Below are positions 63,426 through 64,000 of a stretch of DNA of 64,000 bases, piece after piece. This stretch comes from Vespula vulgaris (taxonomy: Eukaryota > Arthropoda > Insecta > Hymenoptera > Vespidae), in NCBI RefSeq assembly GCF_905475345.1, contig NC_066609.1:415001-479000 (forward strand), written 5' to 3'. How positions within the stretch are numbered: the stretch's first letter is position 1; each line of letters starts with the position of its first letter. Position numbers and translations under genes: made by a program. The notes beneath the pieces are model-generated. The model ran no database searches and was not told the DNA's origin. It worked only from the letters and a program-made list of their open reading frames with translations.

Positions 63426-64000
63426 GCTCTTTACGTGTTTTCTTTTTTTTTTCATTTTCTTTTTTCCCCTTATTTTTATTTATTTATTTATTTTTTTTTA
63501 ATTAAATCCTTTTTACATACACCTAACTTCAAGTCCGATTAGACCGTCGCTTACGTTATCAGTTGAACAACCATTGTTAGATTTTTATTATCAACGTGTC
63601 GTTAGTCGTAAAAATAAACAAAAAAAAAAAAAAGAAAAGAAAAGAGAGAAGAAGCGAAACGAAAAATGAGACAAGAAAGGAAAAAAAAAAAAAAAAGACA
63701 AAATGGAAAAGAATGTGCATTAACTTCGAATCCCATCAGCCATTCTAAACGTTCGAATTGCCATTCATCATTGACAACTACTCGCATTGATAAGGAGTTA
63801 ACAACAACGAGACAATAAATTTACATTAAGATATCGCGAGATTCTATTGTAATTGAGTAACTAAGTAACTAAGCAAATAAATACTTAGTCTTAAGGAAGA
63901 AAAAAAAAAGAAGAGGAAAAAAAAAAGAAATTAATGGCGGATCTCTTACCCCCACCTCTTCTTAATATATTACTACGACCAAACGTGTTTTAATAATGTC

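Larger units (their letters stand above)
57662..64000. other. No recognised gene: right end
   Basis: Mostly simple repeats. Good-looking acceptors at 58974 (ttcgcttgcag) and 59540 (ctctctttctccag) are followed by short open stretches that I could not link in frame to anything recognisable. A non-repetitive block at 62960-63110 is open on the plus strand. Confidence 0.5.

Noticed and set aside
1..64000. tRNA, rRNA, CRISPR arrays, intact transposons or viral insertions
   Set aside because: By eye I saw no tRNA T-loop pattern in a cloverleaf, no spaced identical direct repeats of CRISPR type, and no transposase, reverse transcriptase or capsid-like frame; a covariance-model and TE-library search would be decisive.

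Overview
The window looks like a piece of an AT-rich insect nuclear genome. The support is protein-coding exons separated by large GT-AG introns, no operon structure or bacterial-type genes, and a very high density of simple repeats: (GA/CT)n, (AT)n, (TTTC/GAAA)n, (TACA/TATG)n, trinucleotides and long A/T runs. The KDM3-family protein segments read like an insect orthologue. The many CpG-containing words (TCGA, ATCG, ACGT) suggest Hymenoptera. The order is an inference and I cannot name a species.

The one well-supported gene is on the minus strand: the 5' half of a KDM3/JMJD1C-type (JHDM2) histone H3K9 demethylase. Five exons (49467-49192, 48933-48820, 41716-41522, 41376-41292, 40530-40442) join in phase into a continuous N-terminal segment with Tudor/PWWP-like character. 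A sixth, less certain exon (14339-14237) lies 26.1 kb further on, is phase-compatible and encodes an AT-hook-like basic stretch. The six exons give 862 nt, about 287 codons. The start codon exon, the C6 zinc-finger region and the catalytic JmjC domain were not found, so the gene is incomplete at both ends. Most of the window is its introns.

Right of this gene, 51355-51570 is a compact promoter-like island with an RFX X-box, a YY1/Pho site and two CTCF-like matches. About 550 bp further on, on the plus strand, a 16-nt start-codon exon (52022-52037) can be joined in phase to a candidate exon at 57551, suggesting the 5' end of a second, unidentified gene pointing away from Kdm3.

Layout: 1-14236, downstream intron or unassigned sequence dominated by simple repeats; 14237-14339, exon F; 14340-40441, giant intron with a GC-rich, CpG-rich island (26.1-28.3 kb), G-quadruplex motifs, a GATA-motif cluster and several old direct duplications; 40442-49467, five Kdm3 exons; 49468-51350, AT-rich upstream sequence; 51355-51570, promoter island; 52022-57620, possible start of a plus-strand gene; 55.9-57.05 kb, a diverged tandem repeat with period near 190/386 bp; 57.7-64 kb, repeat-rich sequence without a convincing exon. 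No tRNA, rRNA, CRISPR array, intact transposon or viral gene was recognised. I did not find a new multi-gene system. The most interesting signals are the promoter island, the diverged tandem repeats, the possible internal promoter in the 26-kb intron, and the partial gene architecture.
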